NCBI RefSeq assembly: GCF_019320115.1
Contig: NC_089584.1
Location: 79,675,922 to 79,739,921 of the forward strand
Origin: Miscanthus floridulus
Lineage: Eukaryota; Streptophyta; Magnoliopsida; Poales; Poaceae
Reading direction: 5' to 3'
DNA length: 64,000 nucleotides
The translations under genes and the position numbers were made by a program. Positions 11,522-23,405 of this stretch are shown piece after piece (position 1 is the first letter of the stretch; every line of letters starts with the position of its first letter). The notes beneath the pieces are model-generated. The model did not search any database. It was not told the origin of the DNA and saw only the letters and a list, made by a program, of their open reading frames with translations.

Positions 11522-12912
11522 TGTAGGGGACCGTGACGCCTAAGAGGGGGGGGTGAATTAGGCAACTTAAAATTCTAACTCTAAACTATGGCCACTTTTT
11601 CTAACCTTAGCAAAACCTATGCAAAACATAAACTATCTAAATGTGCAACTACGGTTTTGCTAGTGTATTGCTATCTCTACCGTAAAAGGAGTAATACAAT
11701 CAATGTAAATGCGGAAAGCTAAAGAGCAAGGTAGAGATATGCAAACTCCCATCGATGACTCCAGTATTTTTACCGAGGTATCGAGAAGCACGCAAGCTTC
11801 CCCCTAGTCCTCGTTGGAGCCCCTCGCAAGGAATCCCTCACAAGGGCCAAGCTCCCGGTTGAGTAACTCCGTGGATAGCCTTGGGCCTTCCTCATGTGCA
11901 AGTGGGTCTCTGACGTGCCTTCCAGCAAGCCTCTCTCGGATGCTCCCCGCCGTCTTCACTATCAAGCTTCCGGCTGAAATGCTGCGGACCTTGTTCCCTC
12001 CGGTACACGGTGGTGGCCACACCACAACCACGGTTGGTGTGATCTCACAAGACTACAAGCCTCTCCGATGTACAACAATGGTGCGCCCTAGCACCGAGTG
12101 ATGAGAGGTATGCAAACCCCACTAAACACTAGGCCTAAACCTAGAGCAAGCACATAAGCGGTGGTCTAATCAACCTAAGCACTTCACAAAGCACCTACGC
12201 TAATCACCTATTAAAGCACTAAGCACTATGCAAGTGGAGATCACTAAAATGGTGTATCAACACCCTTGATATGTTTCCTCAGCTCCACCCCCTTCAAATG
12301 GCCGGTTGAGGGGTCTATTTATAAGCCCCACTAAGAAAGTAGTCGTTGGGGATGAAATCCCGCTTTTCTGCTACTGACCGGACACTGATCATGTCCTGAC
12401 CGGACGCGTCCGGTCATCCCAACCGTTAGAGCCGCGATCAACTGATCGGACGCTGCCAGCGTCTGGTCGCAATTTCATCACTCTGGAACTTTTCTGTACT
12501 CGATCGGACACTGCAGTCCTATGCCCGATCGATTTGCCGCCGGTGTCGGGTCACTGCTGTTGACGCCTTTTGTTGTCGAGCCTCTTGATCGGAGCACCTA
12601 GTCCCTATACGCCAGCGTCTGGTCCAGCATTCGGTCACCTTTGTGAGCTCGTATCTTCGCGATCTTGCGTTCGGCTTGGTTCCTATCTTCATGCTTGGAC
12701 TTTGCTTGATATCTTGAGTCTTCTCTTGTGCTTCTAGGGTCTTGCTTAAGGTGTTGATCATCAGATCATCATGTCGCCTTCGTCCAAGTCATGTCTTACA
12801 CCCTATTGAACTACAAAACAATCACTTACAAATTCATTAGTCCAATTTGGTTGTGTTGGTCATCAAACACCAAAATCCAAAGTAAATGGGCCTAGGGTCC
12901 ATTTTCCTTACA
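11522..12912 (-). repeat. 5' LTR of element F
   Basis: 1391 bp, TGTAGGGG...CCTTACA on the plus strand, next to TSD GAAAC at 12913. The 12360-12640 part holds clustered variants of an 18-bp palindrome (exact copy at 12398-12415), upstream of the TATA box in the element's orientation. Confidence 0.92.
12315..12324 (-). promoter_or_regulatory. TATA-like box in 5' LTR of element F
   Basis: TTATAAATAG on the minus strand, about 590 bp into the LTR and preserved in all three LTR copies of the family (7308-7317 and 50042-50050). The family-wide conservation favours a real core promoter. Confidence 0.6.
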
Positions 12913-12917
12913 GAAAC

Positions 12918-14973
12918 TAAACTAAAACAAAAGGGGAAAGAATACTTACCTGGATACACGGGGGTGCTTCTCCTCCAAGCTAGCTCTTTCGGTGAGGGTT
13001 CGGTGTTGTAAGTTTTTTGAACCGGACTTCTCCTTGTGAAGTTCATTGATCAAGTACCTTAGTTCACTCTAAAGATGAGGATTCTTGTGATGACGCATCT
13101 AATGGTGATGTCACCTTCTTCCACCAAATCCACCTTGGTTTTTAGTTTGATTTTGGGTGAGAGTCACCGCGCTTCCACTTGTAGAAATTGGGGCATCCAT
13201 GAGCGTCTCCCACACTTTGCTTGAAGTGTGTCCTGCTCATAAAGACAAGGTAGTGACTCAAGTGCATGGGCTCTATTGGTGGGAAAACACCAATAGAACC
13301 AAAACTTTCCTTATTCTTACTCTAACCTTAGGCACATTGAACACGATAAAGTTGATGTTGTTGTTTTGTTCAATTATATCATGGGTGATAAGATCAGAAG
13401 ATTGAGCATGAGGTAGCATTTAAGTTCATTTGGGCCAAAAGGGTTGAGTTGCCTTAACACATGGAAGGATTGTCTATCTATGCATAATGTATCACTCTGT
13501 ACATGTATATGACTATCATCTTCTAGAGATAATATGTGCACTTTTTAGCTTATTTGATTAAGACTATGAGCTCAAGAAAGTGGTGCTAGGAACAAGTTTA
13601 AAGAACTAAACATGTTGAGTTAATCAGATTGGATTAAGTAAAATATTGTAACCTCAAACATGTTTGTTTCTTATTATATTATGTGCGTACCAGAATCTGG
13701 GAGAAACTTTTTAAATGATGACCATTTACCTTAGGATGTTTACCTTGTCATTGGAGCGTGATGACACCATGTGAAGAAGGGTAGATGACTCATGATGGTC
13801 CTTCCTATTTGCTTGAAGTTTTCCTTGTTTGCCTAGCCTCACAGTACACGTTATTCATGAGCTTCTTATCTCCTAGATTGCAACCCCTTTCTTTCTCAGT
13901 CCTTTTGTCATGCCATCTTTTTTGCTCTTCGATCTCTTGACACCTTATTAGACCTTCCACCTCACTCATTGTTTTAATGCCTGCAAAGGATTAGTGGGCA
14001 ACACACACTCGAAGAAAAATACAATTTTGAAATATGGGTTGTTTGTCTAGAATTTTGTAATTTCCCTCTATGCTAATGAAAAAATAGTGTTAGAATTATT
14101 TTAGCATAGTTTTTGGTTTATCATGTTCTATACAAGCATGGCTTCAAGGAAAAGGTAACTTACAGCTAAAGACAAAGTGAATGATTTTTTATACTTATAG
14201 TTCTTTCATCCATGATGAATGAGCTATGTCTTATTTGCGCCATGTTATTAGAGTTCGACATGTGCCTTGCTTCATCTCCTATTTGAATTCATCTCGTGAC
14301 TTTCCCAAATTAAATTAATAATTTTTTTGTAGGGGTTAGTCCCAACAAAATATCTAGTATCTGTTAAAGCATTTTTAGTTCAATAACCAAACTGGACTCT
14401 ATGTCTAATTTGATTAGGAAGGTATTTTAACGTAAGCACCTCACTTAATTTAAAAAACCTTTGGAAGTATGTCAAGTACTTCCAAACCAAAACTTACTAT
14501 GGCAAGACAAAGATAACATGAAAGCACTATAAAGATTTACTCAAATGGAGATGAAAGAACACGATTGATATTTATCAAATTGAGCGTGTCTTAAAGGTAG
14601 AGACAACCAAAAATAATTTAGCAACATGGCAAGAGATGTTTTTAGAGAAGTCTATCCCCCAGCTTGAATTTTGGCAAAAAAAATTAAGTTTGGATGGATG
14701 TGATTCAATGTTGCATGATGATTGATTGGACATACCTGGCGTTGTCATCCCTCATTCTTTTTGCTTCAAACCTAGAATGGTTAGTGATAAAAATACCCGA
14801 AGGAATATTTTCACAAATATATTTCTATGTTCATTTGACAACGGCATCACAGAAAAAGGTGAAGGCTCATGTTATCTCCCGAAAGTGCTTGTTTTAGGAC
14901 AGAAGCTCATCCTTGGGAAACCTTCGAATTGTGTTTCAAGTGGGTGAAGTGGTTTCCCCTCCGATACCAACCT
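12918..14973 (-). other. Element A internal region, no recognisable gene
   Basis: 2 kb of AT-rich sequence on the far side of the F insertion. No protease, RT or integrase motif was seen on either strand. Short ORFs (for example 14694-14897) are probably fortuitous. A pol gene would normally fall here on the minus strand, so its absence supports the non-autonomous call. Confidence 0.6.
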
Positions 14974-15633
14974 CTAGGTACTTATCTCAAGATTCACACA
15001 ACGAGATCTATAATATTTATGATAAACATATGCATCTACAACCACCCTTTCAAAGTTTTTATGAATAGGAAGTATGAGGGGGTTGAAGATCTTATGTGTG
15101 GCAATGTTGGAGAGACCAATTGATTTAGGAAATTTCTCATATGAGCATGGATTTAATGATGTGCTCATGAAATAACTTCCATGCTCGTCGACATCATCTT
15201 CCTGCTCCAAGGTTGTTTCTTCATGAATGTCTATAGGCAAAAACATTGTCTCCATCATTCCATGCCTATGACATTCATTGGTCATTTTGTTGTCCAAGAT
15301 TTCCCTTAGATTGGTGACTCTCAGGTTGATCTTATCTAAAGCCTCATCCATCCATTCAATGGCAATGGCACATAAGTTCTTAATATCGTCCAGCCATTGT
15401 TGTTGCTCTTCTCGGTCTTCCTTATGGCCTTCACGACTCCTATGCTTTGGGTGTGTTAGTGTATTTCTAGAATCATCATGAGTCTTAGAAGAAAGAGTGT
15501 AAGAGGGATCATCGGGGTCAAGGATGGGTTTAGAGATGTGTTCAGATGAGACATCTAATATGGGCATAGAAGGGGAGAGAATAGGAATGGCTTCTAGAAA
15601 ACTTGGCTCTCCTTCTATGGTTTCACTAGACAT
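14974..15633 (-). CDS. ORF of unknown function downstream of gag in element A
   Basis: A 219-codon minus-strand ORF starting MSSETIEGEPSFLEAIP. It lies in the gag-to-pol direction about 100 bp beyond the gag remnant, so it is part of the element. Composition is acidic and polar, with a Lys/Arg/Glu/Gln-rich middle (HKEDREEQQQW, residues 69-79) likely to be helical and then DDIKNLCAIAIEWMDEALDKI. I see no zinc finger, DTG/DSG protease motif or RT block. It may be the C-terminal extension of Gag after frameshifts, or a lineage-specific extra ORF. It is open over 660 bp in an otherwise decayed element, which is notable but could be chance. Confidence 0.5.
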   Translation of the reverse strand: MSSETIEGEPSFLEAIPILSPSMPILDVSSEHISKPILDPDDPSYTLSSKTHDDSRNTLTHPKHRSREGHKEDREEQQQWLDDIKNLCAIAIEWMDEALDKINLRVTNLREILDNKMTNECHRHGMMETMFLPIDIHEETTLEQEDDVDEHGSYFMSTSLNPCSYEKFPKSIGLSNIATHKIFNPLILPIHKNFERVVVDAYVYHKYYRSRCVNLEIST

Positions 15634-15733
15634 TGTATTCTTCCCAATGTCCTATATGGGAATAAAGATGCTTTCTAAGAGATCCCTTCTTGAGAGGATT
15701 TGAATTATATTCGCTCGAAGGTCTCTTGTGGAA

Positions 15734-16600
15734 CTAGAAGTTTAAGCTTTTCCCAAAATCAGTATAAAAAAGATCATCCTCACAAGAAATTTTAAAAGGT
15801 TGAATTTCTTCTTCCCTTGGAGGATTTTGGGGTCTTGATGATTTGGGATTGACAGCTAAATCTTGTGATTGGAGTGGTTGTGATTTGGCTATCAAAACTT
15901 TTTTCTTCTTGTTCGAGAGATGATTCCTTCTCTTCCTCATGGAGTTCATTATGAATGCTAGTGTAGGGAGTCTTTCCACTAATTCTATCAAGCATAAATC
16001 TTGCTTCACTAACAGACAAATGAAGGAAAGCTCCTCTAGAGGCTTGATCAAGGGTTTACGCAAAATCCTTGCTAAGATCTATATAAAAATGTTGAAGGAG
16101 CATCGGGTCTAAAATAGCAAGGTCTGGGCTAGTGATGATGAGACTATTAATATGTTCCCATGATGTGCCAAGAGATTCATCTTCTAGTTGTCTAAAATTT
16201 AGAACCTCTTTTCGTAGGCTGACTACTTTAGACATAGGAAAGAAATGTAAATAAAATTTAGGACATAATGTTTCCCAATCTCCTTGCATACTTCCTACGG
16301 TTTGACTATACCATTGTTTAGCTCTTCCCATTAAAGAGAACCGAAACAACTTCTATCTTAAGGCCTTGTTAGACATGCCAGCAATACGCAAGCATGCACA
16401 GGTCTGTCCAAACTCTTGTAGGTGTGAGTATGGGTTTTCATCGCCTTCTCCTAAGAATGATTGTTCCTAAATCAATTTATAAAACACGGGCACAGCTCAT
16501 AGCCAGGTGCTTGGATAGGCTCTAAAGATTTTGGTGGCTTTAGGCTTGCGCTCATGGGTTTAGCATATTGATAGATAGGAGTGGAATCCATAGTAAAAAT
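15734..16600 (-). pseudogene. gag: Ty3-gypsy Gag of element A, frameshifted
   Basis: The best block, 16349-16056 on the minus strand, reads FRFSLMGRAKQWYSQ and then a hydrophobic helix-rich stretch with LRKEVLNFRQLEDESLG. This is the retrotransposon gag domain (A-W pair, then F...F, then R.E...F.Q...ES). Upstream blocks in other frames extend it to about 16590 (MDSTPIYQYAKPMS), and downstream ones (VSEARFMLDRISGKTPY) to 15734. Stops and at least two frameshifts interrupt it. It lies directly after the primer site, as expected for gag. Confidence 0.8.
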
Positions 16601-16667
16601 AAAAAGCAAAAAGAAAGAATAAAAGATAAAATGTTAAGTTGGGCTTGAAGTTAATTCAACAACCGTT

Positions 16668-16685
16668 TCTCCAGTAACGGTGCTA
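16668..16685 (-). other. Degenerate primer-binding site of element A (tRNA-Asp-like)
   Basis: The minus strand reads TAGCACCGTTACTGGAGA, against TGGCGCCGTTGCCGGGGA in intact elements of this kind. The differences are G-to-A or C-to-T. It lies a few bases inside the right LTR. Confidence 0.65.
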
Positions 16686-16692
16686 GAAAGCT

Positions 16693-17201
16693 TGTTGATA
16701 TATTTAACACACACAGATAAATCCGCAAGCGCACGATTACCGCTGTTGCTTTCACCCAGAATTATTCCAAGTATAGTATCCATAGGGAAATGTGTGAGAC
16801 TAACTATGGTCTAACTTAACAAGGGGTAGCGACTAGCTTAAAGTTTAACTTAACTAGGAGTAGCAACAAGGCAAAGGATAAATAGGAGCGTAGAAAGGAT
16901 AACTAAGTTTCTCTAATTCTAACTTGGGTAAGCTATGCCTTCTACTATTGAACTAGGGACATTACTAGGGAAAGACACTAGTAGAGGATGCTTTCCTTCA
17001 TAACAGGTCCTACTTGTCCTACAGATGGTAGGCGGACTACAAAGGATCAATGATGCTACATAGTACGAGGCTATATAATACTGATGTCACAACCGCGATC
17101 TACCACCAATCTGGAATGCGGGGTGCATCCACAATTAACCTAAGTCTAAGCACCATGCTTACACTCATGATTAATACTCTACTCCCCTAGGAAGAAAATA
17201 A
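16693..17201 (-). repeat. Truncated 5' LTR of element A
   Basis: 509 bp matching the first part of 3675-4930. Homology stops at AAAGCACT near 17201, where unrelated Tat-type sequence starts. More than half of the LTR, including the promoter part, is lost, so this copy can no longer make genomic RNA from its 5' end. Confidence 0.85.
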
Positions 17202-18673
17202 AGCACTTGATGATGTTCGGCGGCGCACGAAAATACGCCGGGAACGACATCTACCAGATCTTCTTCATGAATGCGTGTGGACCGCTAGTGTCTAGGCTCA
17301 AACTACGTTGAATGCCTCAAATCCTAGGGTGTCGGCCATGGTTGTCTAGATTGCTATCACCATAGTATGGCAGGTCTTTGCTCGCGAGGTCTGGCCCTAG
17401 GCGTCTGGCGCCTTGGGCCGGGCGGGCGTTGTGGTTTCTGACATAACGGCTGTGCGCTGGGGAAGGCTCCTGCTTGCACGTGGCCATGTCGTTGCCGGCT
17501 CAGAGCATGCTCAGTGCATAATGCCCCTTGGGGGCGCCACGTGTGGAGGAGATGTGCATGATGCTGGCCTTAGGATGTCGCCTCTCCATGGAGCTTGGAT
17601 CCTGCTGCACCGCCACGGTTTCTAATAAGTCTTGCAGCTCCTAGTGAATGTGCTAGCCTTCATCGGTCGAGGGTTCAAGGGTTGTCCGCATGATCATGGT
17701 GGCCCCCGTGATGTTTTATCTAGCCTAAGGGAAGATGGGTGTCTCCCTTCTACCCTGCTAGAACGTATCATATATGCGGTGTGCCCTCACCCGTGTAGCC
17801 TTAGCATCGAGGTGTTGCGGGCTAGGGCACCCATCGTCATAGTATTCATTGTCCCGCTCAGCTTCGTTGGCCCTAGCTCATTCCAGGTGTTCCTAGTCAT
17901 ACTTCGCCTATGCCCCGGGGGTGCGAAGAATTGGATAGGCATCATCCTCCATGCCTCCTGCCACCGCTGCCCTATCCTCTAAGAGGTGCAACATGTTGCA
18001 TTATCTCAGCGGATGACAGCTCCCTTTAGAATTAGGTTTAGAGTCCATGTTCCATGGGGTCATTGATAGAAGATCATAGATGGACTCTGGATCCAGCTCC
18101 ATCATCCCCATAAACCTGGAAGAGCCTAGCATCATCGCATGACCATTGTGCCTAGCCAGCTCTTGCTTAAAGAACATGATTGTGTCCCTCTGGTAGCATG
18201 GGCCTACTCTCGGGGGGTAGTGTGGTGCTGGGGTTCCAAAATTCAGCCTCTGGCGACATGGACCCACTCTCGGAGAGCTGGGCAAAAGCATTTGCCAACA
18301 CGTAGAAAACACGTTGGCTCAGCTCTGGCTTAGGATTCGCCGTGAGATAGGCATCAATCCTACATGCTAGCGTATCAGGATTGACGATCATGGGACTAGC
18401 GAGGGCCAGTCCGTGGTTGGGAGTCAGGATGTGCGGTGAGGCCGCATTCCCTTCACCAAGGCATAGCTGGCCCGTGTGGTCGGCTATGAAGTCTAGATCC
18501 CCAATGCATAGGGCTTGGCCGGGAACAAGACCATCAACGAGTGCTGGCCCATCGGTGTTGATGAACTCGAGGCTTTTGAAGTGGATGCAGCCACTAAGGG
18601 CCACACCAAGAGAAAGTCCTACGTAGGTGCAGGGAGCCATTGCTTCCTTCAACAATCGAAAGCATGTGATTGT
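17202..18673 (-). pseudogene. Gag-region remnant of Tat-type element I
   Basis: It lies just downstream (minus strand) of the primer site at 18674-18691. The longest open piece is 18655-18167 (162 codons, from MLKEAMAPCTYVGLSLG), which overlaps in position with 18312-18001 in another frame. The corresponding leader/gag part of element E (24201-24821) has a similar position but is too decayed for a confident residue match. There is no zinc finger here; the downstream gag part appears deleted together with the end of the LTR of A at 17201. Confidence 0.5.
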
Positions 18674-18691
18674 CCCCTACCTGGCACGCCA
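18674..18691 (-). other. Primer-binding site of element I
   Basis: The minus strand reads TGGCACGCCAGGTAGGGG, close to the TGGCGCGCCAGGTAGGGG seen in Tat/Grande-like grass elements. The same site in mutated form follows the LTRs of E (24183) and D (35450). Confidence 0.8.
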
Positions 18692-18693
18692 AT

Positions 18694-19370
18694 TATCGGT
18701 GTTTCATAAACCAGACTAGTAAATTTATATGATTGCTACGCTGCTCTAGGAAGACGGTGGTAGCATCCAAAAGACACAAAGATTTGTACTGGTTCAAGCC
18801 AGTGCCCTTTGTCTAGTCTTAGAGATGATCGAGTGTGTGTTCCTCACTTGAATGCTTTGATGTTCTTATAATGGGGGGAGCAAGAATGGTGAAAGAGGTA
18901 GGAGAGCTAGAGCTAGGAGAAGGCCTGCCTGAAGGAAAGCTTTGAGATCCCGGTGAGAATGAGAATGATGGGATGAGATGATCAAGATGCCCCGAAAGGA
19001 GGCCCTAACTGTCCTTATATAGAGTCTGGGGCCAAGTTACAAAGAAGGAGGTTCTCCTGACCGAGGGGTTATGAGCCTGAGGGATGGGGCCTAGCTAACT
19101 TGGCTTGCAAGTTACGTAGTCTTGTGGTGCACGTCTAGACATGGTTGTCATGATGGTTTTGTGCTCACATCACGGCATGGCATGATGTGGTGCCGCAGTG
19201 CCCGTCATGGTGGTACTATGGGCACGGTGGTGTTTCACCATCCGTCCTACGTGACATGGTCTTGTTGTGGTCTTCGTCATAGCCTCCTGATTGTCTGGGG
19301 GCATCATACAAGAGTAGGTAGTAGCCCCTGGGTTGTCGATCATCTTGCTGCTTGTGAAGTTGGTGGCCAC
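18694..19370 (-). repeat. 5' LTR of element I, interrupted by element E
   Basis: It starts TATCGGTGTTTC on the plus strand next to the primer site. A TATA-like CTATATAAGG on the minus strand lies at 19013-19022. The LTR is cut at 19370, where E starts (host sequence GCCAC would be the TSD). The rest of this LTR must lie beyond the 3' end of E, outside the window. Confidence 0.75.
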
Positions 19371-19504
19371 TATCGGGTATCCATATCAGGGATACCCCTC
19401 GGGCAATAACTCCATCTCGCTTGACCCTGAGGGCGTGGTCTCTATCTCGCCTGACCCCAAGGGCATGGGCTATGCCTCGGCCGACCCCGAGGGCACGAGC
19501 TCCC

Positions 19505-22500
19505 TATAGCACTTAGTTTTAAAAACAAAACCAGATACACACTATATGTGAGCCTAGGAAGTCAAATCTCACATATAGCCACAAATAAGGGTAATATCAA
19601 AAGACAATACTTATTACATAATGTATTAGTATAAGGAATATAACCTCAGAGTATAGACAGCGGAAAGACAACTCCGATCTTCAGGTGAAGACTCCAAATC
19701 CACAGGGACAACTGACTGGTTGACCACAAGCCTAACTCCTCTAGACTAGTAATCTGGTACCCATCCAGGATTTTTGTCCAAAGTATAGAAAAGTAAAGCA
19801 AGCATAAGTACATATCTTACTCACCAATATAACATGGTGTTCATGAGGCTCAAAAGGTTGACACTGGTTTACTGTGATTTACTTTTAATAGGTCATCTTT
19901 TTAAGCAATTGAGTAGCAATGAATTTATCATAAGCCCATAAACACATGATCAGGTAAACATGAATAATGAATAGCATAAACAAATTATCATTAGAACAAT
20001 TAACCATTAGTGATCATCTCTACTCCATAAGGGTTCTAAGGCTGCTCGTGTCCAGCACGGCTGTTATAACAGTTTTACACTCTGCAAAGGTTGTATACTT
20101 TCACTGTGAGTCATGATTTACTCTTTCGCCCAAGGTGATCAGCCCCTTGACCCACTACCAAGGAAGGTCGGCAGGGTTCACTATGAAGCCTTTTAAAGGT
20201 TCGTCTAACAAGTTAGGGCCACTAAGGTTTCCCCATCAATAAGCATAAACCCCACTCCAAGGAGTGACTAACAAAGTGCACCCTCTTGGCAGGCCGAGAT
20301 CATACCTATCGGAGCCTCTCTTACGCCATAGAGGTAACCACTAACAAGCTAGAAAAGCTCCTCATACTAAGCTAAAGCCAGAGCCATATAGCTCTCATAG
20401 TTGTATTGTAAGTCCCGGATGATCACTTACAGATAAGTCCTTATAGAGAGGAATCTAGAGCATTTAGAAAGTAGCTAAACACTCTAGCCCCCTATTTCCA
20501 TGTTGCTAAAAAGTCATGTTTTAATGTTTATTGCATATTCTATTAGTCAAGTTACAAGATCATGGTTATTCATCTTGATGACTAGCATAATACTACCCAA
20601 TGCATAATCACCCATGGTGTCAAGGTACAAGATATCAAATATCTAGGATATCCTTATTGGCAACAAGGTAGACACATGCAATATGAATTAAGCGATTAAA
20701 AGTGAATAGGTAACAAGGATGGTCCCATGCTATACTTGTCTTAAACACCGATCCTTCGGTAAGCTTTAATCTCCAACGTCCTTCTTCTTCTGGATCACCA
20801 CGTATATCTCACCGACGGGACGTAATCGTAGAACACCACACAAACATCTATACACATGCATGCATAGCATACAATTGCATCTATATTAGAATAGTACACC
20901 AATCATAGAAAAATAAGTAAAAGAGTTTGAAATATGATTCTATGCATCGCTACGAACACACAGTCGCGTGAGGCACGCTAATCGGAGCTACGGTTGAAAA
21001 GATACAATTACCAAAAGATTTACTTTAAAAACAAAACCACAGACTTCATTTATTTTCATAATTATATAAAACATGTATAAGATATTTCAGAGAAAATATT
21101 TAAGTTGAATTAAGTCAAACTTATACTTGGTTTTAAAAATTGAAGTGGAATTTGTTACATTTTATTTATAAATCTAGTGACATAATTATTATTCATGTTG
21201 GGGTTTAAGCCATGAAATTCTAGAGATTTTGACATTAATACTAATGCATAGGTCACGTCATTATGAAACCAACGCAACTTGAACGGACTATTTCGGACTT
21301 AAAATGAATAAGTTATGATTTAAACAAGTTTTCCTTTAGTTAAATAATAGATTAAATCTACCCATGAATTTTAAATATTGAAAACATGCCTAACAGTAGT
21401 ATAAACACGTAGAAAACGTAAACACGGTCCTAACACAATTCGAACGGATCAAATCGGACATAAAACGCAAAAGTTAAGCATGAAATAAGGTTCAATAGCA
21501 TTTCTGTAAATATACTCAAACTCAATTTTGAATTAAAACAATTAAAATATGAATTTACATGGATTTTGGACTGCGTGTACTATTTTTGGAAAATACAAGG
21601 TCCTAAATGAATAAAAACATGACCAAATTGTATTTATTTTGAATTGATCTAGACTGCGGGTTAATTACTGAAAACTGCAGGGACCTAAGCACAAAAGGGC
21701 ATGCAGCTGACTGCGGTTGACCCGTCGTGGCTGACTGGGCACCACATGGCAGCCACTGGATGGCGTGGTGTGCCACGCGTGCGGTGGACGCGCTGACACG
21801 GCACCGTGGGCCGGGTCCATGGGTCCACGGTGGACCGGCCACTTAACCCCGAAGGGGTATCTAATCCTGACCATTCATCAAGAATCGAGCGGCGCAGGCG
21901 TGTACGGGTCGACCTTCGGTGGCTGTACTGCACCTCCGGCGAGCCCGCCATGGCCAGCGGCGAGGCAAGCATGGTGGCGGGCGCCGAGATGGCGTTCTGG
22001 ACCTCCCAGGGTCAAATCAAGCACACCAAAATGATCTACGGGCGCTCGTGAACTCTCTAGGGTACCGCAACAGGGACGGGGAGCACGTCGGGGTGGCATT
22101 CCCCATGGCGGTGCCATGACTGGTGGCTCGGAAGCTTGCCGATACCGCGCTCTAGGGCACTAACCGAGACAAGAAGGGGACGAGGAGGTTCGAGAGCTCA
22201 CCGCAAGTCGGATCGTGGTGGTTGCGGCTCCAGGAGGCTTCAACGGGGTGGGTCAACGACGGTGGAGTCTGGAGAGAGAGAAAGTGGCGCGGGTGAGTGG
22301 AATCCAAGCAAAACAAGGCCAAAACGGCGAATTGAATGTACCTAAGGCTGCGTTGGGTCATGGCGAAGCTCACGGGCGCGTCGGCGACGGTCATTGAGTC
22401 ACGGGTATGGTGAATTATGGTGGCGGCGGTGAGTGCTTGAGCATGGCTAGGAAAAGAGAGAGGGAGGGTGCTTGATACGGGCTTTGTAGGCCGGCGGTGC

Positions 22501-23405
22501 TACGGTAGATGGTAGGGAAGCGGGGTGCTCGGGTGATTTGGTCGTTTGCCATATGGGCGTGGGTGCGGCGGCTTGCCATGCATGGCATGCGCCATCGACG
22601 AGGTGGAGGAAGGAAAGGAGCGTGCGGAGAAGAAAGTGAAGGAGAGCGTAGGCACTGATGAGCGGGTCCCGGTGCAATGAGGGAGAAGGGAGTGGACGGT
22701 GCAGCGCTATGGTGAAGGCCGAGTGGGCCAGGCAGTGGGCTACGGGCGTGCGCGTGGAGGAAGGGCATGGAGCGATGGCGCGTGCGGTCCATGAGCAGGC
22801 CACGCGGAGCGGGCCGATGCGGGAAGGAAAGTGGGAAGGGAGGAAGGGAAGGGAGCGGAGTGGGCCATCGAGAGGGCCAGTGCGCGTGAGGAGGAGACTA
22901 GGTTGGCCGAGAGGAGGAAAGGAGCGGGCCAGCCATATGAAGCGTGGGTCTTCAGGCCAAAATGAGAGAGGAGAGTTTTTTCTTCTTTTTATTTTTCCAA
23001 ATCCTTTTTCTTTTCTTAATTCAAAACAAATCCAAATATGAACCGAATCGAGTATAAATATGATTTAAAATACACTTTTTAATTCAAACATAAATGAACC
23101 AATTTTGGGTAAGTTTTCTGAGAATAACTTTTTAAATTCTTTCCTTTTCTAATTTTATTTCTTTTATTTCAAAGCCATTTTTTATTTCATCTGCAAAAGC
23201 AATTTTAATCATTTTGAATTTTCAATCAAAACCACTCAACCAAATAAATCAAATGCAATGACATGTATGCTCAAACATGTTGCTACCTTATGATGAATTT
23301 TAATTTAATGAAATTTTTTTATTTTCCTATATTTCATGTGCACAAAAATTCCAGATCAAATCTTTTTAGGTCCATTTCTAGAAATTCAAATTTTAGGGTG
23401 TTACA
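19505..23405 (-). mobile_element. Solo LTR C (3.9 kb, Tekay/Del-like)
   Basis: A single long LTR with perfect TSD CTCCC at 19500-19504 and 23406-23410. On the minus strand it starts TGTAACACCCTAAAATTTG and ends in a mutated GTGCTATA. Parts near 20400-20500 and 19540-19620 match, in reverse, the LTRs of element B (for example the stretch around 54750-54870), so C and B share a family. A GC-rich, CpG-rich island occupies about 21690-22960 and contains many overlapping chance ORFs. There is no internal region, so it arose by recombination between two LTRs. Confidence 0.92.

Larger units (their letters stand above)
6528..12912 (-). mobile_element. Element F: gag-only Ty1-copia (SIRE/Opie-Ji-like) retrotransposon
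   Basis: A complete 6.4 kb element with two 1.4 kb LTRs and a perfect 5-bp TSD, GAAAC at 6523-6527 and 12913-12917. The primer site at 11505-11519 fits initiator tRNA-Met, and a polypurine tract (AAAAAGGGGGAGAT on the minus strand) precedes the left LTR. Only gag remains identifiable. There is no integrase or RT in the 3.6 kb internal region, so it is non-autonomous. A related copy, F', starts at 49261. The lineage call rests on the gag type with coiled coil and two zinc knuckles and on the characteristic LTR sequence. Confidence 0.92.
3675..17201 (-). mobile_element. Element A: non-autonomous Ty3-gypsy LTR retrotransposon, gag only
   Basis: The element is delimited by a related LTR pair at 3675-4930 and 16693-17201. 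LTR ends form TGTTGA...TCAACA, a tRNA-Asp-like primer site lies just inside the right LTR, and a gag gene reads away from it, so the element runs on the minus strand. The right (5') LTR is cut off at 17201, so no TSD can be checked. Without nested element F it is about 7.1 kb. Protease, RT, RNase H and integrase are not recognisable, so mobility would have needed another element's enzymes. Where the LTRs overlap, a hand-aligned 120-bp stretch differs by about 6%, so the insertion is old. Confidence 0.8.

Noticed and set aside
14694..15123. Plus-strand ORFs of 67-84 codons
   Set aside because: They overlap each other and lie opposite the A ORF without any motif.
22136..23041. Many ORFs of 60-127 codons on both strands
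   Set aside because: They fall in the GC-rich island of solo LTR C and show only compositional bias.
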